From the NCBI RefSeq assembly GCF_001696685.1, contig NZ_MBFG01000015.1, positions 1 through 13,080 of the forward strand: a stretch of DNA of 13,080 bases, given 5' to 3'. Every line of letters starts with the position of its first letter. The stretch's first letter is position 1. A program made the translations under genes and the position numbers. The notes below the pieces were generated by a model that saw only the letters and a program-made list of their open reading frames with translations, was not told where the DNA came from and did no database searches. This stretch comes from Nosocomiicoccus ampullae. GTDB lineage: Bacteria > Bacillota > Bacilli > Staphylococcales > Salinicoccaceae. Positions 12,950-13,080 of this stretch are shown in pieces.

Positions 12950-13015
12950 ATTTCAAAATCAGAGAAACAAGAAAAGCACTCGCACTTAAATTTCAAGTTT
13001 AAGTTAGCCACTTGA
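12950..13015 (+). pseudogene. Start of a gene downstream of the repressor, cut by the repeated element
   Basis: GGAGG (12937-12941) is followed after 8 bases by ATT, then SKSEKQEKHSH. At 12983 the 98-bp repeat begins, adding LNFKFKLAT before a TGA at 13013. A lysine-rich start leading into histidines is typical of metal exporters such as CDF or P1B proteins, and a second exporter gene after an SmtB-type repressor would be usual. The first codon is ATT, either a rare start or a mutated ATG. No ATG, GTG or TTG fits the spacing. Family unknown. Confidence 0.45.
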
Positions 13016-13080
13016 AAATAGTTATTTCAGTAAATTTCACAAAGTTATATTGTACGCTTTCTTACAGTCTTTTGCTTGAC
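12983..13080. repeat. 98-bp repeat, second copy (runs off the window)
   Basis: Identical to 7164-7261 and in the same orientation. It begins immediately inside the gene after the ArsR repressor. Because the window stops here, the full element and any gene it carries are not visible. Confidence 0.9.

Noticed and set aside
12983..13080. Window end as overlap of a closed 13-kb circle
   Set aside because: The repeat matches the interior (7164-7261), not the window start, so it is not a circular-closure overlap.

Overview
The window is an AT-rich (low-GC) Gram-positive accessory segment. It most resembles a plasmid or island of Staphylococcus or a close relative (Macrococcus, Jeotgalicoccus, Mammaliicoccus). 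This rests on gene content: a CPH-type CopB pump with a CopY-type operator, an Fst-type toxin locus, a plasmid resolvase next to topB, IS3-family remnants, and low-GC Firmicute ribosome binding sites. I see no rRNA, tRNA, CRISPR array or replication initiator, so plasmid versus chromosome cannot be settled.

Layout. 1-2220: copB, a complete copper/silver P1B-type ATPase with its cop box and terminator. 2239-3360: a run of broken genes, namely the copY start joined to the copZ end, a YdhK (DUF1541) tail, an unknown scrap and the C-terminal half of an OmpR-type response regulator. 3438-3991: a hairpin and a decayed IS3-family copy. 4103-4264: a small ORF, possibly a primase remnant. 4326-4616: a compact type I toxin-antitoxin locus of the Fst/par family whose toxin ends one codon before the usual charged tail. 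4569-4775: the left end of an IS150-like element. 4864-5869 (minus strand): a small membrane protein followed by a secreted, cysteine-rich, bacteriocin-like precursor split across two frames at an A AAA AAG heptamer. 5898-6046: a divergent promoter with a tiny ORF. 6467-7120: a second, better preserved but truncated IS3 element. 7121-7310: end of an unidentified repeated element. 7290-8763: truncated topB and a serine resolvase. 8764-9267: an AAA+ transposition ATPase lacking its N-terminus.

9297-13015 is a metal-homeostasis cluster. A ZIP transporter and a P1B-4 ATPase (SPC and HEGST motifs) form a leftward operon, and a SmtB/CzrA-type ArsR repressor is divergent from it. Two identical-architecture operators (ATATGA-N8-TCATAT) lie at the two divergent start sites. 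A further gene after the repressor has been cut off by a second copy of the repeated element, which runs off the window end.

Taken together, intact metal-export genes have been kept while the DNA around them has been repeatedly broken by IS elements and recombination. The copper pump has lost its usual repressor and chaperone here. The most unusual items are the frame-split bacteriocin-like gene, the truncated Fst toxin, the long histidine-containing leader before the ZIP gene, and the 98-bp repeat that breaks genes at two places.
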